Shown here: one piece after another, positions 22,925 through 37,000 of the stretch
Layout of the letters: each line of letters starts with the position of its first letter
Numbering within the stretch: position 1 is the first letter of the stretch
Assembly: GCA_019802505.1 (NCBI GenBank)
Contig: JAFMOC010000022.1
Coordinates: forward strand, 3,935,001-3,999,000
DNA: 64,000 bases
Reading direction: 5' to 3'
Source of the DNA: Corydoras sp. C115
Taxonomy: Eukaryota; Chordata; Actinopteri; Siluriformes; Callichthyidae
Notes under the pieces: model-generated
Seen by the model: only the letters and a program-made list of their open reading frames with translations
Databases searched by the model: none
What the model was told of the DNA's origin: nothing
Position numbers and translations under genes: made by a program

Positions 22925-23180
22925 CAGGCAGCACAGTTGTACAGTGGTTACCATTTCCACCTCACAGCAAGAATGTAGACAAAGATTGTTTGCACAGATG
23001 CAAAAAGGACATAGAGACTCAGTATGAATAGACATACTGCCTCTGCATGTCCTCCCTGTGTCTGTGTGAGTTTACTCATAATACTTTGGGTCGGTACATT
23101 CCAAAGACATGCCGATATGCAAGTTGGAGATTCTAAAATTGCCTCATGACTGTTTGGTTCAGAACAGTTAATGTTGAAAT
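22925..23180 (+). mobile_element. tRNA-derived SINE, family A-related, old copy
   Basis: It starts GCAGGCAGCACAGTTGTACA with a degenerate A box (ACAGTGGTTA), followed by CCACCTCACAGCAAGAA and later CATGTCCTCCCTGTGTCTG. The B box is destroyed. This is an old relative of the younger copies further right. Confidence 0.55.
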
Positions 23181-24624
23181 ATACCAGTGATGCTGTCTTG
23201 ACCGTAAACTACTAAATAAACCAAACCTATTTTCCGTCCCTGGTCATAATCCCTGAAATGTAAAAATGAGTCATTTCTCAGATTTTATGAACTGTGACGA
23301 GTCCGACTAGCAAACCAAACACTCATTCAGTTCATTTCATGTTTAGCCCAACATACCCTTGGTTTATTGTTTGGTTAAAAGCATCCTAAATTTTACTGCA
23401 GTACAATCACGCTGAGTGTTGTGATTTTATTGTAACAGTTGTAACTTTTATAAGTTTTCCAGTGCTGGACCTTTTAGACTGAACTTCAAAAGTGATCATT
23501 CTCAGCATCTATTCCTCACCCTACTCCTTTTGGAACATCATGATTCAGGTTTGTCTTTTTTATTTTTAATCATTTAACTCCGCCCGCTTACAAACTCTGC
23601 ATCTGACAGACTGCCACAGTTTCACATCAAAATTTCACAATATCTAATAAACCTTTAGAAACCTATGAAGTGAAGTATTTGACTTTCACCTCCTGTAGAA
23701 TATTGACAGCCATGTTGGCTAGCAGGTAGATTCAAGGTGAAGAAAAAGCCAGCCTGTAAGAGATGGAACAGGTCTCATCAGTGAGTTGGTACCTCTCTTT
23801 GCCCTGTAGATGTCTAGACTGATGGCAGAAGGAGATGAAGAGTATGATTGATGTAGCCCCATGGGGAGAGAGGGCTCTGTGATTGGTGCACATTGCAAGC
23901 ATCTAGGAGGAGTCACTGGGCGTCTGGGGAGGCTGTCAAGTGTAAATACAGCCTTCATGATATCTGTCTGCAGCGTTCAATTATGCCAAAGTGTTTTAAT
24001 GCATGCTGTCAGGGAGAGGATTATGAAGCCCATGCTAAATGAGTGGAAAGCAATTGTGAAATGCATGAAAGTCATCTGAGTGAAATTTCTCAAGCACAGC
24101 AGATTTAAATGTTTGCTAGTTACTTTGGCTTGTTCAAAGGATACTAGGCCACTAGCGTCAAGAGCCAAGATTGTGTATTACTTGTGTGATAAAAAGAAAC
24201 AGCTGGTAATGTCTGAGGAAGGATAGACTTGACGGCTACCTGATAGATGAAAAATCAATGATGAATTGTAACCATAGGGAAATGTAATTATATTTTGTGA
24301 TTCCTGTAGATGCTTTAAGGGGCACCTTCATGCTGTGAAGCTTCTGATCTACCGCATCCCAAAGGTGTTTTGCTGCATTCTGATCATGTAAATGGTAAGT
24401 CTAGTTAAAGACAATCAGCTCATTCTTATGTTTATAATACCAGTCTGAGTCGACGTTTAGAATCATTTTTGTCATGATGCTAGAAGTAATCATTACAAAA
24501 TGTTGAAATGAGGTCTTTAATGGATGCACATGTTCAAACACAATACCCCCATCTTCTACAGCAGGACTGGGTAATTAGTTTTCTGAGCCACACCAGTTGT
24601 GGAGAGTTGAACCAAAAGGCTGTA

Positions 24625-24845
24625 TTTACATTTGCTCAATTGAATAGATGCTTTTATCCAATGTGACTTACAAGTATCCCAACTAGGTTGAGGTCAGATC
24701 ACAGGGTTGATTTGCACCATGGAGCAATAAGGGTCTTGCTCACATTGGACCAAGGACCCTCATTGGTAACTTCATTGGACCTGGGATTTGAACTCACAGC
24801 CTTCAGAATGATAGCCTAACACCCTAACCACTGAGCTGCCATGAC
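24625..24845 (-). mobile_element. tRNA-derived SINE, family B
   Basis: On the minus strand it has an A box (GGCAGCTCAGTGGTTAGGG) and a B box (GAGTTCAAATCCC), and ends with the AAGTCACATTGGATAAAAGC block. This is a near full-length copy with moderate divergence. Confidence 0.65.
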
Positions 24846-25001
24846 CTTACATGAGCTGTGTGTACTTCATTCAAAAAGTCTTGTACGTTGCATGGCATGG
24901 CAAAAAAAGCTTTTATTATGAAGTTGACTTTTTTACATGTTCTTTAAAATAGAAAACCTGGAAATCTCTATTTTCCATTTGATTTGATTTGATTTTTGAC
25001 C

Positions 25002-25349
25002 GGTGGCACGGTGGCTTAGTGGTTAGCACATTCGCCTCTCAGCGCTAAGGATTCCCGGTTCGAATACCCATCTGGGTGGAGTTCCCATGTTCTCCCCATG
25101 TCCACGTGGGTTTCCTCTGGGTTCTCCGGTTTCCTCCCACAGTCCAAAAACATGGATCAAGTCAATTGAATTCTCAAAATTGCACCATATAGAGTGTGTC
25201 TGTGTGAGTGAGTGTGTGCCCAGCGATGGATTGGCGCCCTGTCCTGGGTCTGTCTGCCCAGCGCCCGAAACGTTCTCCCGTGGATGGGCATGCGGAACCC
25301 CACCGCGACCCTAATAGAAGATAAAGTGGGAGATAATGAATGAATGAAT
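25002..25349 (+). mobile_element. tRNA-derived SINE, family A, full length
   Basis: It has a tRNA-like head with A box TGGCTTAGTGG and B box GGTTCGAATACC. It then has the conserved GTGGAGTTCCCATGTTCTCC body and an (AATG)n tail. Flanking repeats GATTTTTGACC (24991-25001) and GATTTATGACC (25350-25360) form an 11-bp target-site duplication with one mismatch. Confidence 0.85.
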
Positions 25350-25354
25350 GATTT

Positions 25355-28272
25355 ATGACCTCACATGGGCCAGATTATAAATAAATAACAGTTTCAGATT
25401 TATCTATATAGAGTTCTAAACTGCTTAGCTCCGGTCTATAGCTCTCAAAAAAAGAACTGATTGATAATGTCTGTCTATAAGAACATTTCTCATTTGATTA
25501 CTTTACCCTCACCTGCATGAGCTAATGACCTGATTTATTCTGCTGTTACCAAATTCTGATAATGTCATCTGTATACCTTTACAGAACGTGAGCTGCATTA
25601 GCCCTGGCTATGTCTTTCTGGTCCTAACCTATTTATATTTGTTAAGCTTGACCCTAAAAAAGTGGAACCTGCAAATACTTTTCTTTACTTTTTTTTTTTT
25701 TTTTTTTTTTTGTAGCCTATCTGACTAAATTATATGTTGTTCATTATAAGATGCAAAGTAGTTACATGTGTTACTGACACCTTTTTGTATCTGTATTTAA
25801 ATGAGCCTGAATCTACATCTTTGTAAAGTAATGGCCATGTACTGCTTCTCTGAGGCGGTTTTCAGTGGCTGCTGGATAAAAGCCATCAGGATTTCCTTCA
25901 GATGTACAAAATCAGAATGACTTTTCTGCTTGTGTTCACAGAGTCTTGGCCAGATGAATGTCATGGCAACCTTTATTTTCTAAATGAGATAGCACTGTTC
26001 TCACTTCAACTTGTTAAAGGCTGAGATTTAAACAGGCTGAACAGATAAAGGATGTTCTAAAAGTAGTAGTTGGATTTCCATCACATGTGGTTCTGTAGTG
26101 TATTCTGTCTATAGGAATTCATTATTGCAGCTTTGTGATATAAAATTGAAAGTAAAACGCTGAATTCCATTTGTTCGTTATCTGTACTTAATGTGTGAAA
26201 AGAAAAAAAGGATCATTTACTTAACATAAGCATTTCAGACTTTAATCAAACTGTTTTGTACTTCTTAGTGTTTAACAAACATCCTCTTTTCTGTAGTTCA
26301 GAGCAAAATAATCTTAAAACCAGCGTTAACATTAACAGTGTCTGACAAATCAGACTAAACATCAGACATCAGTCACATGCCGCTTTGGTTTAAATGTGAT
26401 GTTTTGCTTATATTTTACTTGCTGTGGTGAATTAATTTTGTTTTTCCAACAAAATGTAAATTATATTACTGTGCACAGTACAACCTACCTTTTGTTTTTA
26501 TTTATTTATTTGTTTATTTTTACTGTGCTGTTACTGTAAATTACAATGCTGTCTCTCAGATTCTAAACAAAACAGCAAAAGCCTAGTAATAAGTAACACA
26601 ATATTTACACTGGAATCAAAAACCTGAATCCATGGTTTCACTGTCGTCTCCAAGGTGACACAATAAGATGCCTCCCACACTAAAAGTCATTTGAAGGTGT
26701 GTCGATGGGGGGTGCTGAGTCACTGCTACCATTTCCAAATGGTAAATGGCTCACTGCTTTCTCCACTCAACCACAGATGACAATATGCTAGCAGGGTCTG
26801 GCTCACTGGAGATACATAAGCAGGTGTAACAGGTCGTTGCACATAGATTTATATAAATAAAAAGGAATTATTTACCATATAATACATTTGCATATTCATT
26901 TTTTTCACTGGAGGATTTACCCTTCCTCTTTTTCTCAATTTGTATGAGGCAGGCATTTATTAAAAGCATTCTTCTTATAAATAAGATAAGATATCTATTG
27001 TAAGAAAAAGTACAACAGGTATAATAATCCAATATACATATAATATTGCTCAGTACAGCTCAATAATAAAAACTTTTCTAAAAGAGGTATTGAATGTTGT
27101 TAATGCACACATTAATACAGTGATATTTATATAAATACAGAGTTAGATAGATTAGATAAAAATGTGATCTGTGCATTTAAATTTTAATATATCTGTTGGT
27201 TAAATAAAGCCAGGCAGGCATTTGCGTGTGCGTGCGTGCATGCATGCGTGCTCTCTCTTCAGGGCCCTGCTGAGTTTTATATACTCTTTAGAACCACCAA
27301 GGAACTGGTCACCTCTACAGGGTTGTGTCCTCACACTTGTAATTCACATTGTAAAGAAACATCTAAATACAAAAATTTTAATAGTTTGATGGCTGAGAGA
27401 ATGAAGTTTATTATTATTTATATTTATATTTTTTTATTATTATTATTTATATTATTATTTAACATTTGAACAGATGACATACCGTATCTTCATAAAATAT
27501 ATAATAAAAAATTAAACACAACATTGCAATATTTTGCTAAAATTATTATTTGCACTATTCAGCTATATATTGCTCATTTATAGGTATTTTTATTTATATA
27601 TAATATAAATAATATATATATTTATTTTTTCTTGAATGTCATTGTGCGTATGTAATGTAACAGCTACTGATTGCTAATTGAAAAGTGCAGGTTATTTGTT
27701 TTATTGTGCCTGTACTGCCAGCTTTCTGAAATACATTTTTGTCTGCCCCATCAAGATTTTATATTTTCTTGATTATATGTTCAAAGGCATGGCAACTTAA
27801 AAAATCAGTTCTTTAATTTTCTGCGCTCTTCTGTCTGAAAAGCACATTTCAAAGCTTTTCTTTGTTCTCTCCACAAGGTGCTATTATTGCTTATCCTGTG
27901 TTTTCACTCACTACAGCATGATGATACAACACCATCACGACACATAATAGATTTCATTTTATACACCAACCCTCTAGCTATCAACCTGCTTTCATGTCAA
28001 CACATTACCCTGACTTAGACTAAAGTAAATTATAACCTTGCAGTTGTGTTATAAAAAAATGCCATTTTATAAACAAAATATAGTAATTTCCTTCTGCTGT
28101 ACCTTATGTTTGTAGGAAAAAGCAAAGCATGTTTGCTTGAGGGGGCTGGAGAAATTAGTTTTTCTTTTTTTTTTTTTTTTTTTTACAATTACTATTGAAG
28201 TCAGGTCAAACACATATTTATCATATTCATATTTTATAGTGTGATCATATAAAACAGATTATTATATACACA

Positions 28273-28275
<3 letters not shown>
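25355..28275 (+). other. Intergenic sequence
   Basis: This is AT-rich sequence with a T run at 25689-25711 and no recognisable gene. TTTATTT/TAATAT-rich stretches occur around 27410-27630. Confidence 0.7.

Positions 28276-28344
<69 letters not shown>
28276..28344 (+). repeat. (TA)n microsatellite, about 69 bp
   Basis: This is an uninterrupted TA tract, self-complementary. Confidence 0.95.
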
Positions 28345-28350
<6 letters not shown>

Positions 28351-29719
28351 TTCTGGAATACATAATATTATTTACCAGAGACACATGAATTATCAGTTAT
28401 CAAAACACATGCTCTACATGTTAAATCTGTGTATTACATACAGATTATACTTGTGATAAATATTTTTTGTGTATGTAAGACTTGTGCAGATAATTTCATT
28501 CATGTTTCTCATATTCTGCTGACTGTCTTTTCTTTCACTTTTTTCTTGCTAGTGTCACCTCTCGATGGCTTATTTTGGTGGTTTGACTTGACTAAGCTGC
28601 TGTTTAAGCATTTTTTTACAGTCTATTGTTAAAAACACTAAAAAGTTTGTCTTGACGTGACTTGACTATAAACCTATACGAATATTTCATCTGAAAACTA
28701 CAATAATATTCTCTTTTATATGCTTAACAGAAGTTTTGTATTGGAAAATTCTCCTTGCAGTTTGACTGAAGTTTCACTTCCTTGAGGTATTTGCAGTGTT
28801 TTTGCTGCTGCTCATTTACATTAAATTTACATTACTCAAGATTAAAACATCAGCCACGTCATGCACTTATTGTTTAGAAACCTAATAATCTTAGCCATGT
28901 TTCTTACACTATATTTATTTGAACAGATTTGGATGTTTTATGACAACCAGAGTGATTGGCAATTTTTTTTACATAAACTCAGTATTACCCACTTCCTTTG
29001 GTTGCACTGCACTAGTGATAACTACACTGCTCAGGAGTGGAAGTATTTTCCGGACTGCTGATTTTTCTCATTACAGACTTGTCTTTAGGTGCTTGTCTGA
29101 CACACCTCTCACATCCTAAATCAATTAACCCCTTTCTTTTTTGAGCATCCTGATCTCTTAGCAGACAAAGGGAGAGGCTGTAGTGTGGATCTGACAGGAC
29201 ATCTTATCCAAGGCCCCCCTCCCACTGCACTGATTTAATTTGGCTCATAATATAAGGATTGGCACGTTCAGCCCAGGTTCACTCCAAAGTGAAATTGGAC
29301 AAGGGCATTGGAGCTTCACCATGTAAAACTGTCTCACCTTGACAGCTGGCTGATTGGCCTGAGGATTGCCTGCAAAAGGCACCTGAATGGACTGCACACA
29401 CCAATTCATTTAGCTCTATACTAGGGGGATTCAAGCCTGAAGACAACGTTATGAAGATGGAGGTAAGTGGGCATATCCACCGTGTGAAAAACAAGACCGG
29501 CACAATTTGGGAAGTCTTCGAACAATCAGAGGCTCCAGAACTCTGTAGCATTGCAACATGTGCATTACAAATGTAGTTGAAGATTTTGATGCTGTGATCA
29601 ATGAGAAGTAATTATTAAACACAAACATTTAACTGCATTTTTAAAGAAGTGATAAAGGTGCCATAACAAAGCCCTAGTAACAATTTAAATACATAAAATA
29701 AATATAGATTACCATCTCA
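28345..29719 (+). other. Intergenic sequence
   Basis: No gene is recognised. A minus-strand open frame of 90 codons (29279-29551) has no motif I know and no splice-site or start context that argues for it. Confidence 0.65.
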
Positions 29720-30306
29720 GAATGCAGAACATGTTGAACCTTAAAGGAGATTAAGTGGGAGAAGAACACTCCAAAATTGGACAGTAGAGGGTTGAAAAAC
29801 CATTGCTTGGTCTGATTTGTCTCGATTTCAGCTTTGACATTCAGATGATAGGAACAGAATTTGCTGACAAATTTGCTTTGAATTGGAGACACTTGGTACC
29901 AATCTTTTAAACTATAATTGAGTATTGTTGCTGACCATGTTCATCCGTTTATGACCAGTGTACCCATATTTTAATGGCTACTTCAGCTGAATAATGCACC
30001 ATGTCACATAGCTCATTTTACCTCAAACTGGTCTCTTGAACATGACAATGACCACACTGTGCACTGATGGCCTCCAGTCACCCGATCTCAATCCAATATT
30101 CGCATTAAGGACGTGCAGTCAACACATCTGCAGCAACTGGGTGATGCTATCATGTCAATATGAACCAAAATTTGGAATTTTTTTCGAAATTATCCAACAC
30201 CTTGTTGCAAGTATGCAATGAAGAATTAAGGCAGTTCTAAAGGCAAAGGGGGTTGTACAACATTTTATTAGCGAGGTGTACCTAATTAAGAGGCCAGCCA
30301 GTGTTT
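29720..30306 (+). pseudogene. Tc1-like transposase 3' half with terminal repeat (family 2)
   Basis: DNA words in the order CCAAAATTGGACAGTAGAG, TTTGACATTCAGATGATAGG, GAGTATTGTTGCTGACCATG, AATGCACCATGTCACA and CAGTCACCCGATCTCAATCC correspond to the DDE region of a fish Tc1-like transposase, including the SPDLNPI motif after the second acidic residue. Directly after SPDLNPI the glutamate-containing segment is deleted. The end reads GAGGTGTACCTAATTAAG AGGCCAGCCAGTG, the family terminal repeat. Frameshifts and deletions make it inactive. Confidence 0.75.
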
Positions 30307-31415
30307 AAGTATATAATTATTAGTATACAATAAAAATATAGTATAGAAATTCTTACTATGGCTCTGTTATACCGTTATTACTCCTCATAGAATATCTACC
30401 CAAGCCATAGTCTTCTTCAGGCATACCTCACATTCGATGATGTCTAGTTTGTTATTCTTAGCATCACATGAGAAGCTCTGTCTGCAATACTTCTTGGTCT
30501 CATCTTGACCTGCACAGATTTACAGAGCTTCCATTTGTTAATTATAGTGTTTTGGACATGATGGAAAATGTAAATCAAAAATGTTTCTCATAGACTTTTC
30601 CCTGCTTTTTATTTTTAGCTGTTTTTGCAATTTCTTTGTAAAACTCATGAATGATGCGTTTTACTAAAACTGTAATTCATAAATTTATACTTGTCAATTT
30701 TATATGTAAAGCATGCATTTTTACTTAATGGTATGTACAAGTATGAGAGTAGACTATTTTTTATTACATTTTTATTTTAAAATAAGGAGTTTGGAGTTTG
30801 CTATATAATAATTTTTTTTACATATCAAATGGGTAATATAACTTTACAATTATCAGGACAACGAAGGAACATGTCCAAATTTTCCTCCTAATTCCTCTGC
30901 TTGAACTGCTAATAAATGTCACCTTCCAGTTCCAGTCCAGACACCACTATCTTATTGTACAGCTGTACCCCCTATGATAAGGCAGGATTTATTTAATTGC
31001 ATCTTCAGCCAGTTATTTTGCTTAACAATTTCGGATATAAAAATCACAGGTATAACTGAATTCTGATGGGGAAATTCTTGGCAAAGTGATGGAAAAAATA
31101 AGTGTATTAAATAAACTTCCAATAAAGAATAATCTGAATAATAAGATTATTCTTTTCATGAGCATTGTTCACCCCATTTCTAAACCTTTCATTTGTTACA
31201 TTACTAATTACTATTTACTCCAGGTTTGTCTATAATTTTTTTCAAATTTTTACTCGGTTCTGATCAGGTGGTGGATATTTTGTTAACTCATTCAACCTTT
31301 CATATCTCGTTCCACACATTATATCTGACAAGTGACAGTCTAATAAACAGAATTTATCAGTAGTTTGCATTATGTATTTAGTCACCTAATTTGCTCTTTG
31401 CTGGATGTGGTGAGG
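30307..31415 (+). other. Intergenic sequence
   Basis: This is AT-rich unique sequence with no gene or repeat recognised. Confidence 0.65.
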
Positions 31416-31615
31416 GTGAGGTGGCTCAGTGGTTAGGGAGTGGGACTATCAATTTGAAGGTTGTGAGTTCAGGTCTACTGGAAGTTATCAATGTGTCTTT
31501 ATGCAAGACCCTTAATTGCTCCAGCGATGCTTTATAAACCCTGTGTTCCGACAGCAACTGTAAAGATGGGACACTTGTAAGTCACTTTGGATGTAATGTG
31601 ATGCTCTAATATAAT
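31416..31615 (+). mobile_element. tRNA-derived SINE, family B
   Basis: It has A box GGTGGCTCAGTGGTTAGGG and a B-box-like GTGAGTTCAGGTC. These are followed by CAAGACCCTTAATTGCTCC and TTGTAAGTCACTTTGGATG. This is the plus-strand counterpart of the copy at 24625-24845. Confidence 0.65.
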
Positions 31616-32424
31616 AGATCAGTAAAGATAATGGTTTATGTAATGTGTAATTCACAGACTCATATTCAAACAAATAAATTGATCACAAACTATTGCTAAG
31701 ACTACAGAGTATTAATGTTTTCCTAAGATGTACCTTCCTGCCAAATGGAGAGTCACATTATATAACAGCTGCTGGTATGGCACTGCGTCTTCAAAGCAGG
31801 ACACTGTGAGCATCTTAAGTCCAGCTCATTTCCACCTCCAGTGGAGGGAAACCGATTCTCTAAGGCTACTGCTGGTTTAAGCCCTTAAGAGAGATTACTG
31901 ATCATAGCCAATCACACCACATGGCAGAATGGAACGATTTGGTGAAGGACGGCTGGTAACTTTACCCTTGTGAATGTGATTAGTTCATACACATCATGTG
32001 CATGTTTTTCTTATAGGAAAATTAGAACATACCAAAACTTTAATCTCTCAAAGTTTATTTATAAAAAATAATCATGCACAATTCATAATAGATGTATGAT
32101 ATACCAAGAACAAACACTAATAACCTATAATTATTCACACACGTGTGTTTAATTACCCAAAGTAGTCCCAAAGTGAAACACAACAAATGTCATACCACTT
32201 TATATTTCTGAGCACAACAGAGGAATATGCTGTGATTAAAAATGGCTACAAAATGAATGTCACAACTATTAAAACAATAATGTCTGTTACTGCTGTCAAA
32301 AACTTGCTTATTTAAGGACCGAGCAGACATTTCAGTCAATAAGATAAATAATCATCTTTGATGTCAGCAGAAATGTCATTAGAACTGTCTAGAGAACTGA
32401 CACTGCCAAAACCAACTTCGGGTA
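31616..32424 (+). other. Intergenic sequence
   Basis: No gene or repeat is recognised in this AT-rich stretch. Confidence 0.6.
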
Positions 32425-32664
32425 CTGGGCTGATACTCCATGGTAACAGTCCATCAGTGGACACACACAGATGCTATATGGGGCAATTTAGAGCAGTCAA
32501 TTCACCTTTAATCCATGTTTATGCTCTGTGGGAGGAATCGAGTGAAATTTGAGAAAACCCACACTGACATGGGAAGAACATGGTAAATTCATCCATATCA
32601 GGATTTGAACCTGGATCCCCATCGTTGAGAGGCGGAGGTGCTAACCACTAAGCCACTGTGCCAG
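32425..32664 (-). mobile_element. tRNA-derived SINE, family A, diverged
   Basis: On the minus strand it has TGGCACAGTGGCTTAGTGG, then a B box GGTTCAAATCCTG and the GTGGGTTTTCTC body. The 3' third is missing or decayed. It is one of the older family members. Confidence 0.7.
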
Positions 32665-32877
32665 ACCTATTTTGTACTGTATGTGATTAAAGTAAGTTAA
32701 CCTTGAATTTAAAATTATTTCCAGTGGTGGTCTATCACACTGAAATTGCACATTCTAGTTGAGTCCTTAGAAATGTCTTTTTAGTGATGCTTTACTGTTT
32801 TTTGGATTTGTGTTATGGTTTCTCTTTCAGCTTTTCTTTATTATCTTAATGATTTGTGCCAATCATTTTAGATAGAG

Positions 32878-33102
<225 letters not shown>

Positions 33103-33815
33103 TATCAGACTGCTGTATCAGCAGGGAGGCTGCATGTTCACAGTTCCCCGACTGAAGCTGCTGTTTTGTTGGAATTACATCCTTAATGAAACACATTCCT
33201 TGTTCCATTTCTTTTTATGGCCCATAATGGATATCAAACCCAACCACGTTGCGAAAAGAAAGCACAATAAGTTCTAATGATGTGGCCACTGGTTTATCAG
33301 AGCTTCAACAAAACAACACTTAATACGAATAACTGGTTAAATGTTTAATTGCAGCTTATTTCCCATCATCTTACTGGTTTCTTGTCCTTAATTTAGAATT
33401 TGTTGTATATTTGACTTTATAAATAGTACTTATTGCTTATGAACACTGTATATGCTTTGTATTAAACATTTTACAGTGTCTATCTAGTCTTTTAACATGA
33501 GTGCAATATAAATCAAAACTGTTATAGTGCAGCTCCCTGCATTCTACTGGTCGTTATGATAAGTAAAGATGCATACTACATTCACACATGCATAAATAAG
33601 CAGATTTCATTTGTGTTGACATAAAATATACATGTATAAAAGTATGACTTCATTGTCATTTAATTTCCATAAACATTACACATCACAAACACGACTGCTG
33701 CTCCATTCCATTAGCATATACAGCATTTCAACAATGTGTCCAATTTAACCAAGAAAAAAGATGGAGAATACTACCATTACTTGATATTTGTTTCAGTTTC
33801 TTGCTGTTATAGAAC
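33103..33815 (+). other. Intergenic sequence
   Basis: Nothing is recognised. The sequence is AT-rich and leads up to a truncated SINE. Confidence 0.6.
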
Positions 33816-33819
33816 TAGA

Positions 33820-34011
33820 TCTCCAAAAATTGCCCCATATAGAGTGTGTATGCATGCATGTCTGTGTGAGTGAGTGTGTGCCCAGTGATAGATTGGCGCC
33901 CTGTCCTGGGTGTATCTGCCCAACGCCCGAAATGTTCTCCCCTGGATGGGCATGGGGAACCCCCCCGCGACCCTAACAGAGGAAAAAGCGGAAGATAATG
34001 AATGAATGAAT
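33820..34011 (+). mobile_element. tRNA-derived SINE, family A, 5'-truncated
   Basis: It enters the family body at CTCCAAAAATTGCCCCATAT and continues to GATAATGAATGAATGAATG. The whole tRNA-like head is missing, as expected from incomplete reverse transcription. No clear target-site duplication is seen. Confidence 0.75.
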
Positions 34012-37000
34012 GAGCAGTTAAAACATGAACATTTTAATATAATTGTATAATTTTTTAATTCTTCATTATAATGTTGCTTTTATTATAAACTTTATAAATA
34101 TAAAAATATTTATAAACAATAATGTTGACTAAAAAGTTTGAGTGCAAAGCATGTTTACAACATACCAAGAAGGTTCTAGGTACCAACTTGAGTATTTTTC
34201 CAGTGGTTTGGTAGTTTCTTTATATACAGTATATGTATATAAAATGAATTAATAATGTGTGATTAATTGCTTTAAGCATAAAGCCTTTTAAAACATTTTA
34301 ATGTAAAATTATTGATTTGGTATAATTTTAAAAACTGTCAATAGATGAATTGCTGTGAGATAAATGTATTTTTCTTGAAAATATGCTAACATCATTTCAG
34401 ATTAAGCTGATTCCTTAGCAACACATTAACACACTACTGAGTGACAGAGCGTCACGCAAACATTTTACATTTTTGTCCTCACGTTTTGATTTGCCGACAC
34501 ATTTCATTCACTACAGCTGCGATAAAAAAAAATCATGTATTTTTTTAAATGAATTATTTCGGTTTTGCATTTCTAAGGCAACATGATTTTAAAACCAACC
34601 AGATGCAGTAGCTTTTAGGCAAAAGACATACACACAACATTTGTACTTACTGTTGCTCTTTCTGTCATACGGTGCTTTCTTAGATAAGTTCCTTCTGAAA
34701 TATTTAAAAACAAGATTTACTTTGCCTTTCCAAAAGCATACATGAATAATTTATGTATGCAGAGAAACTGAGATAATTATATATTTTAGCTGAGCTTGAG
34801 CTCTCTTATGAGCAGATGGGAGGGAACATTGACTCAGTTTGGATAAATGACATTAGAAACACAAACAGTGTTAAAGGTTATTTGTGCCTAGTGTAATTCT
34901 CCTAATGTGAGCCAAGTGAGCAAAAATATAGCAAGATGTTGTACAAATAAGTTATTTAAGGCCATTTTGCTAAATAAATGACTTAATAGAGATTATTCAG
35001 GAAGCTGCTTTGCTGTCTATAATTAACAGACTGAGTAAATGTCTGCAGTCAAAGCAAACAAACACAACCACTCTTGTACTAAACTAAATGTGGCAGAAAA
35101 TGTGCTTTAAAGGAGGTGTATAAAACAATCATATTACAAATAAAAAATGTAATAGGAAATTCTACATGAAATTATATCTTTATTTTTAAAAGTTTTATCT
35201 GTTATCCTAACCAAATTTGGGCATCATTGGCCAAACTCCACTTTTTGTAGATTTTTTAAAGAATGGTAAAAAAAGAGTGGTGACTCAAACATAAAATACA
35301 ATATTTTGTTCAACTCCTTTTAGAGTCTTTCGAAGTAATTTGGGAGGTTGATTTGCCCTTCATACCAGCACATTAGCAGATCTGGCCAAACAGTATTTTG
35401 GTCTTCCAAATCTCATCTCATGCTTCACAGTTCCACTAAACTACCAATTCTTAACATTTAACACCATGATAGCTGCAAGCTGAAAACATCTTACAGCCCT
35501 CCTTTGCTTTATGGATATTAATTGCATTTATTTTCAGATCATTGCTTAGAAGCCTAAATTTGCTAGCACGGGGTTTGCACTGGAACAAAACAAATGTGAT
35601 ATTCCATACATAACTTTGTCTTTATGGCAAGTAACATATGCAGAAATGATAATCACAACCAGTAAAAATAGATTAAAGCATCCATCCTTGTATCTAAATT
35701 TTACACTGGTCTTTAAATAAAGAAAAGAGAGCAAAGAAGAAGAAATAGGCTACAATGGATACAAATCTGTCTTTAAATATTTTAATATTCCAATATCTTT
35801 TGTGAGCTCTGAAACTAAGATAATTCAGACATCGGCTTCTGAATGAAACAAGACACCACAGTAGAAGAAGCGGTGGGACACTACTGTTGACACAGAAACA
35901 TAAAATAGTCAAAACTTTTTACCTGAGAAAGACAAATTTATTGTGAAAGGAACATCATTTAGTAAAGCACATCACTGTACTATTTAAAGAAAAGAAATGG
36001 AGGCCTTCAAAGTACATACAGTCCCTATGGTCAAATCTGGAGGAGGTTCTGGCATTTGATTTATTGTTTGTGTGTCTGGATAAATTCATGAAATCTAATA
36101 GTCATCTGTAAAATATATATACTTTGCACGAGTTCATTCCTTGTAGCAGATGTGTTAATCTACTATATAAACTGGTTTTCATAATTACAAGAATTTAAAC
36201 ATTTGGGGATTTGGTGTTTGGGTGTAGGATCATAGCACAGAAGCATTTCACAGTTAAGCTGCATCACAATTCCACTATAAAAGCCAATAATTTAACACAA
36301 TTTCATTTGTTATTTTAATGCTAAATCCCCAAATTAGTGTATACCACTAAAAATGAACTACATTTTTTGTTAGTTTCATTCCTTTTCATTAGCCTCATAA
36401 AATCAACGCAGTCCATTGATTACTTAAATTATTAAAAAGAAACTGAATACGAATGATTCATTACCTATATAGCGAGTTGTCTCTGTGAATTCATCAAACC
36501 TGATAGTAAGGCACAAAGAATAGTCTTATTTGGAATTGGACAATTAAAATGTCTGCAGCCTAATAAATAATCCACCAAATGCCCTTACTGTATCCTTTAC
36601 CATGCATACTGTAGCTCAGCCTGTGCTTATTTCATAGTCATCATGCTATAATTCCAGGAATTGATTAGGAAATACAGTAGGATGGCTGAGCCATGCAGAT
36701 AACAGGCTTTAATTTCCTTGCTGAAGCCATGCCGAAATGCATTTAATTATTATTAATATAAATTTTCTCCTGCAGACCAAGATCTTACAGGACATGGCAA
36801 TAATGAATCCGAGCACCTGGGTACAATCTTATGTATATAATATTACTGGATAGCTTTATTGTTTACTTTATTTTATTATTTACCTTGTTTAGTGTTCACC
36901 TGAAATAATGATATAATTGTTATTAAAATGTCACTGTTCTTGGCCTGCTGGTTACCATGGGTGTATGAAGCTTTTTAAATGTGGGGGTGTTCTGTTTGCT

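Larger units (their letters stand above)
21511..24624 (+). other. Intergenic sequence after TRRAP
   Basis: Apart from the Tc1-like element at 21710-22192 and an old SINE at about 22925-23180, this is AT-rich unique sequence. Open frames at 22308-22493 and 23719-24168 are short and resemble nothing known to me. Confidence 0.7.

Noticed and set aside
24310..24400. Possible minus-strand Tc1 relic around CTACCGCATCCCAAAGGTG
   Set aside because: Only about 20 bases resemble the common Tc1 sequence and the flanks do not follow, so I could not support a feature.
29279..29551. 90-codon minus-strand open frame
   Set aside because: No motif or homology that I recognise. It sits next to a decayed Tc1 element.
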